From Actinomycetota bacterium (GTDB lineage: Bacteria > Actinomycetota > Acidimicrobiia > Acidimicrobiales > JAMCPL01): a DNA stretch of 64,000 bases. Positions 7,574-16,541 of this stretch are shown piece after piece; the stretch's first letter is position 1; every line of letters begins with the position of its first letter. The notes under the pieces were generated by a model that worked only from the letters and a program-made list of their open reading frames with translations, was not told the origin of the DNA and searched no databases. The stretch lies in assembly GCA_023379675.1 (NCBI GenBank), contig JAMCPL010000030.1, forward strand, positions 1-64,000, given 5' to 3'. Position numbers and translations under genes: made by a program.

Positions 7574-8815
7574 TCACGAAACAGGTTGAATGAGTGGATG
7601 GTGGCAGGCGACCGTGTGGCCGGGGGACAGTTCCAGCATTGGAGGCTGTTCCGATGTACATATTGAGGTGGCACAGGGGCATCTGGGGTGATACCTGCAC
7701 CCAGATGGAGGTGAGAGCGCCGAGGAGATAGTGGCCGCATCTGGTAAGGTACTATCTATGGGTCCCTGGATTCCCGCCTGCAGCCATCCACGGAAAGGTT
7801 GCTGAGTATCTGGCGGCTCAGCATCTACGTTCCCAACACTTGTTGCAGTACTCGGCCTATTCCTTGCTGTCGCCATGATGGGTTCCAATGCAGGTGCTGA
7901 GACGTCTGTTGTGCCCGCCGGCAGTCCAGCGCTGGAGGTTGTCCGGGCATGTACGGGAATGGAGTGGAGGAGTTCGAGTGTATAAGGGTGCATCGGATGA
8001 TCAAAGAGGTCGGCAACGGGCGCCACCTCGCAGATCCGCCCCATGTACATCACGGCTACCCTGTCGCTTACATTGCGTACCACGGAAAGATCGTGTGAGA
8101 TGAAGAGCATGGAGAGCCTGTAGGTTCTTTGGACATCGTTCAGTAAGTTCAGGATGTGCGCCTGAACTGACACGTCCAGTGCGGATACCGGCTCGTCGCA
8201 GATCAACAGGTCGGGCGAGAGAGTGAGCGCCCTGGCGACGCTGACACGCTGGCATTGCCCTCCCGAGAGCTGGTAGGGGAGCCGATTTGCGACTAGGTGC
8301 GGTTCGAGACCTACCTGTTCGAGTAGTTCCAGAGCGCGTGCCCTTCTCTCTTCAGGGGAGCCTATCGACCATATTGCCATAGGCTCCATGATTGTACCCA
8401 ATATCTTGCGCCGGGGATTGAGTGAGGATATCGGGTCCTGGAAGATCATTTGCACTGTATTACGTACCTTGCGGAGAGAGCGGCCTTTCAGCCCAGTTAG
8501 ATCGGTGCCGGATATGGCTATGCGCCCACCGGTCGGTTTCACGAGCCCTGCGATAGCCTTACCGGTGGTGGTCTTTCCGCACCCGGACTCTCCAACGAGC
8601 CCCAGCGTCTCCTGGGCGGCAATGGAAAGATCCACGCCTGAAACAGCATGCACTATCCTACGGAATCCCTGCGCTATCTCGACGCGTAACCCCTCCACCT
8701 CCAGCGCTGGCGTAGCACCAGTATTGGTATTCATGCCGTCACTGCCACCGCTCTCGACGGATTGCGAGAGGATCCGGTGCGTGTTCTCAGCACTCGAATG
8801 ATTGTGGGTGCTCAT
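7574..8815 (-). CDS. Peptide-type ABC importer ATPase (OppF/DppF-like)
   Basis: ATP-binding subunit of a peptide/nickel-class importer, cytoplasmic face. It has a Walker A (GESGCGKTTTGKAIAG), a signature motif (LSGGQCQRVSVARAL), a Walker B (LLICDEPVSALD) and the C-terminal oligopeptide domain (PYTLELLHSIP; GCRYHPRCPCATSIC, a Cys cluster). The C-terminal part is extended by about 60 low-complexity residues. The start at 8815 makes a 4-base ATGA overlap with the gene for the paired ATPase, so translation is coupled. It is the last gene of a five-gene minus-strand transporter set. Confidence 0.88.
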   Translation of the reverse strand: MSTHNHSSAENTHRILSQSVESGGSDGMNTNTGATPALEVEGLRVEIAQGFRRIVHAVSGVDLSIAAQETLGLVGESGCGKTTTGKAIAGLVKPTGGRIAISGTDLTGLKGRSLRKVRNTVQMIFQDPISSLNPRRKILGTIMEPMAIWSIGSPEERRARALELLEQVGLEPHLVANRLPYQLSGGQCQRVSVARALTLSPDLLICDEPVSALDVSVQAHILNLLNDVQRTYRLSMLFISHDLSVVRNVSDRVAVMYMGRICEVAPVADLFDHPMHPYTLELLHSIPVHARTTSSAGLPAGTTDVSAPALEPIMATARNRPSTATSVGNVDAEPPDTQQPFRGWLQAGIQGPIDSTLPDAATISSALSPPSGCRYHPRCPCATSICTSEQPPMLELSPGHTVACHHPLIQPVS

Positions 8816-9993
8816 GTATTGGGATTCCAGCACGCGTAAAGGTGGATGCCAGCACGGGGGCCTGGACCTGGGCCTGGAATTGAGTCTGAGGCTGGGGATG
8901 GAGACGTGCCTGAGTCCAAGGATGGGGCTGAGATTGGTCCCGGAGCCAGGCCTGACCCTGGAGCCGGATCTGCACCGTTTGCAACAAGTGGGGGTCTGTC
9001 CTTATGGCAGCGGTCAGTGGCAGATTCGCATCTTGGGGCGAAGGGGCATCCAGGTCCGAGGCTGGAGAGGTCTGGCGGGTGACCAGGGATCGTCTTGAGC
9101 CTTGCATGCGCCTGTCCATGGAGGCTAGGAGATGTTTCCAGCAGGGCCATGGTGTATCTCATCATCGGATGGTCCAGTACGGTCGCGGGAATACCGTATT
9201 CCACTATCCTTCCAGCATACATGACGGCCATCTGAGTGGCGACATGAGCGGCGACATCGATGTCATGAGTCACCAGTATGGCTCCCATGCCGCGGTCTCT
9301 TACCAGTGCAGCCAGTAGATTGAGTATACGAGCCTGGGTGGTTACATCAAGCCCGGTGGTAGGTTCATCCAGAATGAGCAGATCGGGATCGCAGGCCACG
9401 GCTATTGCGATGGCAACTCTCTGGCGCAACCCTCCTGACAGCTGGTGGGGATATTGCCGGTAACGCGTTCCGGCATCAGGTATGCCAACCGACTCCATGA
9501 GGGATATCGCACGTTCTCTGGCCTCCCTCCTTGGAACTGAAAGCCGCCGCCTGAGCCCTTCGGATACCTGGTTGCCAATACGCATGAGCGGGTTCAATGA
9601 GGTCATAGGGTCCTGGAACACTATGGCCATTTTCAGACCCCATACCTGGCGCAACTCGCGTGAATCGAAAGAAAGGATGTCGCTGCCGTTGAGCAATACC
9701 TTGCCTTCCAGTCGTACCTGAGCGGTTGGGAATAGGCGAATGACGGAGCGGCACAGGGCGGTCTTCCCGGAGCCGGATTCACCTACCACTGCCAGCAAGC
9801 TGCCTGATTCCAGGTTAAACGATACGCTGTCAACGGCTTTCAGCGTGGCGCTTCCATCGGGTGTACTATACAGGGTGGTCAGGTTGTCTACTTCCAGCAA
9901 TGGAGGCGTACCGGCATTGAAGCCCTGCAGGCCGTTTTGCACATCCAGGTACTCTTTTACATCCATATCCTCGCTCACAACTGACCCACTCAA
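8812..9993 (-). CDS. Peptide-type ABC importer ATPase (OppD/DppD-like)
   Basis: The 393-residue partner ATPase of the importer contains Walker A GESGSGKTALC, the signature LSGGLRQRVAIAIAVA, Walker B LLILDEPTTGLD and the C-terminal PGCPFAPRCESATDRC metal-binding-like Cys cluster. After that domain it carries an unusual tail of about 50 residues rich in Pro, Gly and Ser (GPGPGPRAG), encoded by repetitive DNA and not expected in the family. Its stop overlaps the start of the next ATPase gene, and it lies 55 bp after the permease gene. Confidence 0.88.
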   Translation of the reverse strand: MSGSVVSEDMDVKEYLDVQNGLQGFNAGTPPLLEVDNLTTLYSTPDGSATLKAVDSVSFNLESGSLLAVVGESGSGKTALCRSVIRLFPTAQVRLEGKVLLNGSDILSFDSRELRQVWGLKMAIVFQDPMTSLNPLMRIGNQVSEGLRRRLSVPRREARERAISLMESVGIPDAGTRYRQYPHQLSGGLRQRVAIAIAVACDPDLLILDEPTTGLDVTTQARILNLLAALVRDRGMGAILVTHDIDVAAHVATQMAVMYAGRIVEYGIPATVLDHPMMRYTMALLETSPSLHGQAHARLKTIPGHPPDLSSLGPGCPFAPRCESATDRCHKDRPPLVANGADPAPGSGLAPGPISAPSLDSGTSPSPASDSIPGPGPGPRAGIHLYACWNPNT

Positions 9994-10048
9994 TCTCGTC
10001 CGGGACGTTCCGGCTGGAGTTTCATGACCTTTACATCCAGATTCTCGC

Positions 10049-10987
10049 TCACACTTGGCCCTCTCTCACATCCAGGCGTTCGCTGAGCCTGTCCGCCACC
10101 AAGTTCAGTGCGAGTAGCACCGAGAACATTGCGATGGCAGGGAACAGGGATATCCACGGATCGGTTGCGAGGAAGGTACGTCCCTCGGCTATCATGTTGC
10201 CCCACGACGGGGTGGGCAGTGAGATTGACAGGCCGAGGAACGCAAGGGAACCTTCACCCACTATGACCAAGGCCACCCCGAGAGTCGCGTAGGAAACAAG
10301 CGATGGGAGCACGCTTGGAAGTATCTCTCGCATCAGTATCCTGGAGCGTGTTGCGCCAAGAGACAGCGCCGCCTGCACGAAATCACGGCTCGCGATAGAG
10401 ATCGTAGCGGCCCGTACCACTCTGAAAAGTGGCGCGATACTGAGGAAGGCAAACTCAGCCACCAGTTTGAGCAAGGTGGGCCTGGAGAAGGCTGCCAGTG
10501 CAAGCAACAGTAGCAGTGGAGGGAAGGCGAGGACGATATAGGCGAGAGCGTTGGCAACTACGTCAAACGGACCCCCGAGGTAACCAGCTATAAGACCGAG
10601 ACCGCCACCGATTACGGTCCCTATGGCTATGGATGCGAAACCGAGGATCAGAGACACGCGGCTGCCGAAGATGATACGGGAGAGGATATCCCTCCCTAGT
10701 TCGTCAGTGCCGAACAGGTGGGCGAGGCTGGGGCCGGCCAGCGGAGCGCCGGAGCCGATCGCATCAGGCGCAGGGAGGGGGAGCAGGTTGGCGAATATGG
10801 CCGCCAGTGCGACCAGTACTATCCAGCCTGCCGCTATCCAGAACACCGGGCCGAGGGTCCTGCCTTTGGCCGATCTTGCCTGTGGTATGGCAGATGACGG
10901 TTGGTCGAGGCTGATGTCGCGGTATGGCATGGTAGAGGCTGCTTCCTGCGATGCTGCTATGGGTGATGAGGGTGTGGGTGATTCCAT
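10049..10987 (-). CDS. Peptide-type ABC importer permease (OppC/DppC-like)
   Basis: Inner-membrane permease of 312 residues. The cytoplasmic N-terminal segment of about 40 residues is followed by a first membrane helix, a periplasmic loop (LAHLFGTDELGRDILSRIIFGSRVSL, the conserved OppC block) and further helices. The EAA-like coupling loop ALSLGATRSRILMREILPSVLPSL docks with the ATPases. It starts 1 bp after the stop of the other permease gene, so the two are surely co-translated. Confidence 0.88.
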   Translation of the reverse strand: MESPTPSSPIAASQEAASTMPYRDISLDQPSSAIPQARSAKGRTLGPVFWIAAGWIVLVALAAIFANLLPLPAPDAIGSGAPLAGPSLAHLFGTDELGRDILSRIIFGSRVSLILGFASIAIGTVIGGGLGLIAGYLGGPFDVVANALAYIVLAFPPLLLLLALAAFSRPTLLKLVAEFAFLSIAPLFRVVRAATISIASRDFVQAALSLGATRSRILMREILPSVLPSLVSYATLGVALVIVGEGSLAFLGLSISLPTPSWGNMIAEGRTFLATDPWISLFPAIAMFSVLLALNLVADRLSERLDVREGQV

Positions 10988-10988
10988 G

Positions 10989-11942
10989 TCAGGCGTTCCT
11001 TACCCTTGGATCCACTATGTGGTAAAGGATGTCTACAATGAAATTGGCGAGAACGAAGAGTGCCGCAAGGACGAGTATGACTCCCTGTGCCATGAGATAA
11101 TCGCGGGCGTAGATGCTGTTCACCAGCAGTAGGCCCATGCCCGGCATATCGAACAGGTACTCGACCACGACAGCGCCGCCGATCAGCGAGCCTACGTTTA
11201 TGGCGGTGGCTGTCATCAGTGAGAACATGGACGGGCGTAGCACATGCCTGTACATCACTTCCCGGGAGGTGAGTCCCTTGGAGCGTGCCAGCGCCACGAA
11301 ATCCTCCTTCATGGTGGAAATCAAGTCGTTTCGCAACAGCCTGAAGTAGATCGCTATCGATCCTATGGCGAGGGTCAAGGAGGGAAGGATCATATCATGG
11401 AGGTTGGTAAGCGGTTGGCTGAGGATGGATACGTATCCAGTGGCTCGGAACCAGTGTATCGTTACGGCCAGCAGCAGCACCAGTGGAACGCCAACCACGA
11501 AGGCGGGAAGCGACAGTGAGCCCAGCGAGAAGCCTGAGGCCAGGCGATCGAACAAGCTTCCTGGCCTGCGTGAGGCGGACATTGCCAGTGGAAGGGCTAC
11601 CCCGAATGCGATGATCTGCGAGAGCGCCACAAGTTCTATGTCGACGGGCAATGCATGTCCTATTGCTGAGGAAACTGATTGCTGGGTGACATAGGAGGTG
11701 CCTAGGTTACCCTGGATCGCCCGACCGAGCCAGCTTATGTACTGGGTGAGTATGGGCCTGTCAAGGCCGAGTTGCCTGGTGATCTTGGCTACAGCGGGTG
11801 GTGTTGCACCAGGTCCCAGTATCGCGTATGCAGGATTGCCTGGTAGGAGATGGATCAGGAAGAACACCCCCATGCTCACTACGAGCAGGATACCCACCAG
11901 CACTACCACCCTGCCCGATAATTGTAGAACGATGGATTTCAA
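10989..11942 (-). CDS. Peptide-type ABC importer permease (OppB/DppB-like)
   Basis: Inner-membrane permease of 317 residues. It has an N-terminal helix (VVVLVGILLVVSMGVFFLIHLLPGNP), the family block LGLDRPILTQYISWL and the EAA loop (ARSKGLTSREVMYRHVLRPS). The start is TTG and no strong Shine-Dalgarno is visible. It follows the binding-protein gene after 135 bp and precedes the second permease. With that partner it forms the channel for a peptide or similar solute. Confidence 0.87.
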   Translation of the reverse strand: MKSIVLQLSGRVVVLVGILLVVSMGVFFLIHLLPGNPAYAILGPGATPPAVAKITRQLGLDRPILTQYISWLGRAIQGNLGTSYVTQQSVSSAIGHALPVDIELVALSQIIAFGVALPLAMSASRRPGSLFDRLASGFSLGSLSLPAFVVGVPLVLLLAVTIHWFRATGYVSILSQPLTNLHDMILPSLTLAIGSIAIYFRLLRNDLISTMKEDFVALARSKGLTSREVMYRHVLRPSMFSLMTATAINVGSLIGGAVVVEYLFDMPGMGLLLVNSIYARDYLMAQGVILVLAALFVLANFIVDILYHIVDPRVRNA

Positions 11943-12077
11943 GCGGCGTTCCCGATCAAGTCCTGGAATCCATCAGGTGACACGACCGTTCTGGCTTGTG
12001 GGCTGCGCAGGGCTGGACTCATTCTTAAGCGTGCATGCCACCTCGACCTGCTTTCAATACTTTAGTTTCACCCGATC

Positions 12078-13796
12078 TCATCCCTTGAGCCATATTTGGG
12101 TCGGCCATATGACTCCTGCTTCCATGCCTAGGGCGTGGCCGCCATTGGGGGCTGTTGGATTGGCGAAGTTCATTACGTTAGGCCTACCGATGATCGCCCA
12201 AAGGCCGCGATTTGTCCATATATACGGCAGATCTACGGCGAAGCGTTTTGCGACACCCTGGTAGGCGGCGGCACGGGCGGCAGGATCGGGATTGGTCCTT
12301 CCCGTGTGCAGGTAGGCATTCAGCTCGGGGTCATCATTGCGGGTGAAATTACCGTAGGAAGGATAGTGCCAGAAAGGCCAGTTGCAGTCCGGATCAGGTG
12401 CTGCAAACTGTGTCCAGCTATCAGCTTGGTATTTTCCACTGATGGCGTTTTGGATCAGCGTTACTTCGTCGTAGTAGGCCAGAGTCACCTTCATCCCGGC
12501 CGCCTGCCACATGCTTTGGAAGAGCTGAGACAGCTCGGATTCGGTGGTATTTGCGGCAGTGGTGGCGTGCTCGAACGAAACCGGCTTGCCGGTTTCCGAT
12601 TCCACTTGCCTGATGAGACTCTTGGCCTTGGCGAGATCGTACTGCGGGTATCCCGTGGGTGCGTAGTACTTGCTGCCAGGGAAGAACGGGCCGGTGGCCA
12701 GCTCGGGAAGGCTGTTGGCAACCACCGCGTTCATCTGGGAAACATCAGTGGCGTAGGCCATTGCCTGGCGTACACGGATGTCGTTGAAGGGCGGCTTTGA
12801 CATGTTTAGCATGACGAAATTGACATCGGGCTCTCCTATCGTGGAGTGAGCATCATCGATATACGAGTAATCTGGATTGTGCTGGTAGGTGACGATTACT
12901 GCAGTGGTGTCGGTATGCATTATGTCGAGTGCTCCCGACCTGAGACTTGCCGAGCGCGACGCGGAACTTGGTATCGGCTTGTATTCTATCTCGTCCAGAT
13001 AGGGCATACCCTTTCGCCAGTAGGACTGGTTGCGGGAGGCTTTCATGTGATCATTCGGTATCCATTCCACGAAGCGGAATGGCCCCGTGCCCACCGGGTT
13101 GGAGGCGCCATTTTTTGCTCTGAGCATGCTCGGTGCAACCACCCAGCCGAGTTGCGCACCCAGAGCGCCAGTCAGCTGGGCGGGAAAAGAAACCCATGGC
13201 TCGTTCATCTCCACCTCGAGGGTAAGCGATCCAGTGGCTTTGACGTGTTTGATGTTGGTGGTGAAGACTGAGAATTCGAACGATTTACGGAATGCATCGA
13301 TATTGTATGCCACTGCCGCGGCATCGCAAGGAGTACCGTCATGGAATAGGACATCCGGGCGCATGGTGATGGTCCATGTGGCGTAGTCAGGGCTCGGTGT
13401 CAACGCCTGAGCAAGGTAGGGCCTGATCGTGCCGTCAGCCATGAGGATGGTGAGAGGATCGAAAAGGGCGCGTGCATACATTATTCCACTGGATGACCAG
13501 GGTGACCGCGTCGGATTGAATCCTGCCTGTTCGGAGTCTATGCCGACCACCAGGCTGCCTCCCCGCTTGGGCGGGAGGGAGCTGATGGCGTTGGCGAGCG
13601 GTGTTTCGCCGGTGCTGGTGCTGGGGACGCGCGAACTGGAACAGGAGGACAGCAGCAATGGCCCTCCAACCCCTACCGCACCGGCGCCTGCGGCCAGATG
13701 GAGGAAGCGGCGGCGGTCGAACCTGGAGACCTTGCTATCAGTGTCGGTGCAGCTGGCCCCGTCGATATTGGTTGTAACTTCAGGGTCATTCTCCAT
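12078..13796 (-). CDS. ABC importer substrate-binding protein, SBP_bac_5 family
   Basis: The 572-residue extracytoplasmic binding protein carries a twin-arginine-like signal (DRRRFLHLAAGAGAVGVGG) followed by a lipobox LLSSC, so it is probably a Tat-exported lipoprotein. The body fits SBP_bac_5: GGSLVVGIDSE, then YATWTITMRPDVLFHDGTPCDAAAVAYN, and near the end PYIWTNRGLWAI. The substrate (peptide or another solute) cannot be told. It heads the transporter genes and lies opposite an oxidoreductase gene. TAACAT ends 6 nt before the ATG, so its mRNA is probably leaderless. Confidence 0.88.
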   Translation of the reverse strand: MENDPEVTTNIDGASCTDTDSKVSRFDRRRFLHLAAGAGAVGVGGPLLLSSCSSSRVPSTSTGETPLANAISSLPPKRGGSLVVGIDSEQAGFNPTRSPWSSSGIMYARALFDPLTILMADGTIRPYLAQALTPSPDYATWTITMRPDVLFHDGTPCDAAAVAYNIDAFRKSFEFSVFTTNIKHVKATGSLTLEVEMNEPWVSFPAQLTGALGAQLGWVVAPSMLRAKNGASNPVGTGPFRFVEWIPNDHMKASRNQSYWRKGMPYLDEIEYKPIPSSASRSASLRSGALDIMHTDTTAVIVTYQHNPDYSYIDDAHSTIGEPDVNFVMLNMSKPPFNDIRVRQAMAYATDVSQMNAVVANSLPELATGPFFPGSKYYAPTGYPQYDLAKAKSLIRQVESETGKPVSFEHATTAANTTESELSQLFQSMWQAAGMKVTLAYYDEVTLIQNAISGKYQADSWTQFAAPDPDCNWPFWHYPSYGNFTRNDDPELNAYLHTGRTNPDPAARAAAYQGVAKRFAVDLPYIWTNRGLWAIIGRPNVMNFANPTAPNGGHALGMEAGVIWPTQIWLKG

Positions 13797-13802
13797 GGTA
13801 AT

Positions 13803-13808
13803 ATGTTA
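13803..13808 (-). promoter_or_regulatory. -10 element of the ABC importer genes
   Basis: TAACAT on the minus strand is followed by 6 nt and the ATG of the binding-protein gene, the spacing expected if transcription starts at the A of the start codon. Confidence 0.5.
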
Positions 13809-13883
13809 CCAGCAGGGGTGGTGTTGTGCAGGGATGGTGCAGTTCAATGCGCGAGCCTCCCGTCCATCTTTGACCGTGCATCC

Positions 13884-13943
13884 GCCGTTCCACACAGAGC
13901 CGTTCCACACAGGGCTGATCCACACAGGGCTGATCCAGGCGGT
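13884..13943. repeat. Four tandem 15-bp units in a divergent promoter region
   Basis: Units GCCGTTCCACACAGA, GCCGTTCCACACAGG, GCTGATCCACACAGG and GCTGATCCAGGCGGT follow one another between the ABC importer and the divergent oxidoreductase gene. They may be slippage products or binding sites for a shared regulator. Confidence 0.7.
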
Positions 13944-14081
13944 GATATTGTGTGAAGGTAAGCCGGTCGGCAGGCGGCATGCAATGTGTTCCCAGGATGG
14001 TTGGCGCAGTGTCGTTGGCGTGAGAAGGACTGCGAGAAGGACAAGGACAGTGCGAATCGCGACAGGAAGAGAGGTGGCACG

Positions 14082-15137
14082 ATGCTCAAGGCGGCGTTCC
14101 TTGGCACAGGGCTGATTTCATGGGCGCACTCACTGGCGCTCAAGGCAATGATCGATTCCAAGGTGGTGGATGCACGTATTGTATCATGCTACGACGTGGA
14201 TTCAGCACGTGCCGGGCAGTTTGCGGCTATGCATGGATGCGGTTGCAAGGAAAGCGCCGAAGAAGCCCTTACGGATGTGGATGCGGTGTGGATATGCACC
14301 CCTACCTCGCAGCATCGGACTTTGCTGGAGATGGCCGCCTCTCATGGCGTGGCGGTCTTTTGCGAGAAGCCGCTCGGCCGCAACATGGACGAAGTGCGTG
14401 CCATGGCAGGTATTGTCGAGGATATCCGGATTCCCTTTCAAGTCGGCTTGGTGCTCAGGAGATGTCCTGTCTTTATCAAGCTACGAGAGATAGTGCTATC
14501 GGGAAGCCTGGGGAAGGCTATGGCCGTATCGTTCAGGGATGACCAGTTCTTTCCTGTTCAGGGCCACTACGCGTCCACCTGGAGAGGGGATGTCGAGCAA
14601 GCCGGCGGTGGCGCCGTGATAGAGCATTCCATCCATGACCTCGACATCCTGCGATATTGCTTCGGAGAGATACGGAGCATATCAGCCACCACTTCCAACT
14701 TTGCAGGGTATAATGGCATAGAAGATGCCGCAGCCGTCAATCTGGCTTTTGAATCCGGCCTTTCGGGGTCTCTGGTCAGTGCATGGCATCAGATCCTCAG
14801 CCGTCCTTCGACCCGCAGGGTGGAGACCATATTCGAGCATGGGATAGTTTGGCTGGAGAACGACTTCGTAGGTCCTCTACATCTACTTACGGACAATGGC
14901 GAGGAGGCCATAGAATGTCCTCCTCCTTCTTGGGTCGAAGATTTGCCGTTACCGGATAACGAGATAGGAATTGCGATACGTATGTATGCAGAATCCGATA
15001 GGAGCTTTGCCGAGTCCGTGATGACCGGTACCAAGCCATCTCCATCTATAGAGGAGGCAGTGCAGGCACACAAGCTGGTCGATGCTGTCTACACATCGGC
15101 ATCTGCAGGTGGTACGCCGGTACCAGCGCTTGCTTGA
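14082..15137 (+). CDS. Gfo/Idh/MocA-family oxidoreductase
   Basis: NAD(P)-dependent dehydrogenase of about 351 residues acting on a sugar or polyol-like substrate. The N-terminal Rossmann motif is MLKAAFLGTGLISWAHS; the family hallmark EKPLG appears as VFCEKPLGRNMDEV, and GGGAVIEHSIHDLDILRY is the usual catalytic-domain block with a conserved His and Asp. The start was set at 14082 behind GAGAGGTGG; the longer frame has a Lys/Arg-rich stretch with no family match. It is divergent from the peptide-type importer, so a link to the imported compound is possible but unproven. Confidence 0.82.
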   Translation: MLKAAFLGTGLISWAHSLALKAMIDSKVVDARIVSCYDVDSARAGQFAAMHGCGCKESAEEALTDVDAVWICTPTSQHRTLLEMAASHGVAVFCEKPLGRNMDEVRAMAGIVEDIRIPFQVGLVLRRCPVFIKLREIVLSGSLGKAMAVSFRDDQFFPVQGHYASTWRGDVEQAGGGAVIEHSIHDLDILRYCFGEIRSISATTSNFAGYNGIEDAAAVNLAFESGLSGSLVSAWHQILSRPSTRRVETIFEHGIVWLENDFVGPLHLLTDNGEEAIECPPPSWVEDLPLPDNEIGIAIRMYAESDRSFAESVMTGTKPSPSIEEAVQAHKLVDAVYTSASAGGTPVPALA

Positions 15138-15210
15138 ACCCGCTTAAGCTCACTTAAGTCTGCTCGAGCGGCCCGGAGTCTGCCTGTTCGCGTAGTACCT
15201 CAAAAGACGC

Positions 15211-15216
15211 TATCCT
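15211..15216 (+). promoter_or_regulatory. -10 element of the aminotransferase gene
   Basis: TATCCT lies 3 nt before ATG 15220 and 6 nt before the in-frame GTG 15223. The second spacing suggests a leaderless mRNA that starts at the GTG. Confidence 0.45.
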
Positions 15217-15219
15217 GGT

Positions 15220-16404
15220 ATGGTGGACTTCAGAAGGATCAACGACCTGCCTCCGTACGTCTTTGCGGAGATAGACCAGCTCAAGTTGCATGCACGTAGG
15301 GCAGGCAAGGATGTGATAGATATGGGTTTTGGCAACCCTGATATCCCGTCGCCTGACATAGCTGTCGAGAAACTGATCGAAGCTGCCCGCAATCCTAGGA
15401 ACCACAGGTATTCCGCCAGCAAGGGCATACCAAAGCTGCGCCAGGCGATATCTTCCCTGTACCTGCGCAGGTTCGGGGTGGAACTCGACTCCGAAAGAGA
15501 GGTGGTTACGACGATGGGTGCCAAGGAGGGCCTATCGCACTTGATGTGGGTGCTCTCCGGTCCTGGAGACAGTGTTCTGGTACCATCCCCGTCGTATCCA
15601 ATACATATTTACGCCCCGGTATTCGCAGGTGCAGACGTACGCCAGGTCCCCCTTGGCCCCATGGCCAATCCCGATGAGTTCTTCGGCGATCTCATGGAAG
15701 CATGGGAGTCCACTTGGCCGCGTCCAAAGGTGGTCGTACTGTCGTTCCCACACAATCCCACTACCACCTGTGTGGACATTACCTGGATGACCAAGCTGGT
15801 CAATTTTGCCAAGGAACACGACGTGGTGCTGGTGCATGATTTCGCTTACGCGGATGTCGCCTTCGACGGATATTCTCCGCCGTCCATACTTCAGGTTCCT
15901 GGAGCAAAGGACGTATCTGTGGAGCTGTATTCCATGACCAAGTCATTTTCCATGGCAGGATGGAGGGTTGCGTTTCTGGTGGGTAATGCCGCGATAGTAC
16001 AGGCACTCACAAAGTTGAAGAGCTATCTTGACTACGGGACATTCCAGCCGATCCAGATAGCGTCTATCGTGGCGATGAATGAGGCTCCTGATTATCCCAA
16101 GCTGGTCAACGAGACATACCAGTCGCGCAGAGATGTGCTATGTGAGAGGTTGTGCAAAATAGGGTGGCAGGTAAGCAAGCCGAAGGGCACCATGTTTGTA
16201 TGGGCCCCTATACCGGAGCCATACGTCGAGATGGGCGCATTGGAGTTTGCCAAGTTTCTTGTGTCCGAAGCCGAGGTTGCCACCTCCCCGGGCGTGGGAT
16301 TCGGTCCTGGAGGGAACGGGTTTGTCCGGTTTGCTCTTATAGAGAACGAGCAGCGCATAGCACAGGCCACTCGCAACCTGAAGAAGGTCCTTACTCGCCT
16401 CTAA
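15220..16404 (+). CDS. PLP-dependent class I/II aminotransferase, AlaC-like
   Basis: Cytoplasmic fold-type I aminotransferase of 394 residues. It shows the N-terminal FGNPDIPSP, a PLP-pocket [10 protein letters not shown], the FPHNPTT block, a catalytic Lys in [14 protein letters not shown] and the C-terminal Arg in [10 protein letters not shown]. The pattern is closest to glutamate-pyruvate (AlaC) and LL-diaminopimelate-type aminotransferases, so alanine synthesis is the best guess. The start could be ATG 15220 or the adjacent GTG 15223. It stands alone on the plus strand before mshC. Confidence 0.8.
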   Translation: MVDFRRINDLPPYVFAEIDQLKLHARRAGKDVIDMGFGNPDIPSPDIAVEKLIEAARNPRNHRYSASKGIPKLRQAISSLYLRRFGVELDSEREVVTTMGAKEGLSHLMWVLSGPGDSVLVPSPSYPIHIYAPVFAGADVRQVPLGPMANPDEFFGDLMEAWESTWPRPKVVVLSFPHNPTTTCVDITWMTKLVNFAKEHDVVLVHDFAYADVAFDGYSPPSILQVPGAKDVSVELYSMTKSFSMAGWRVAFLVGNAAIVQALTKLKSYLDYGTFQPIQIASIVAMNEAPDYPKLVNETYQSRRDVLCERLCKIGWQVSKPKGTMFVWAPIPEPYVEMGALEFAKFLVSEAEVATSPGVGFGPGGNGFVRFALIENEQRIAQATRNLKKVLTRL

Positions 16405-16541
16405 TTGCGCCATCCGGCAATATGTTTCCGGTAATATATCGGTATATCGGTGAACCGGCAATATATTAGTGAACCGGCGAGATGCCGGGTGCTGACCTGG
16501 ATGGCTTGACGACTCTTTGTGGCCTGTAGACTTGGATAGCG
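16405..16541. repeat. Short CCGG/AATATAT-type repeats upstream of mshC
   Basis: CCGGCAATAT, CCGGTAATATAT and GTGAACCGG recur several times between about 16411 and 16487. No gene is present. The motifs could bind a regulator of mshC or be degenerate slippage products. Confidence 0.4.
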
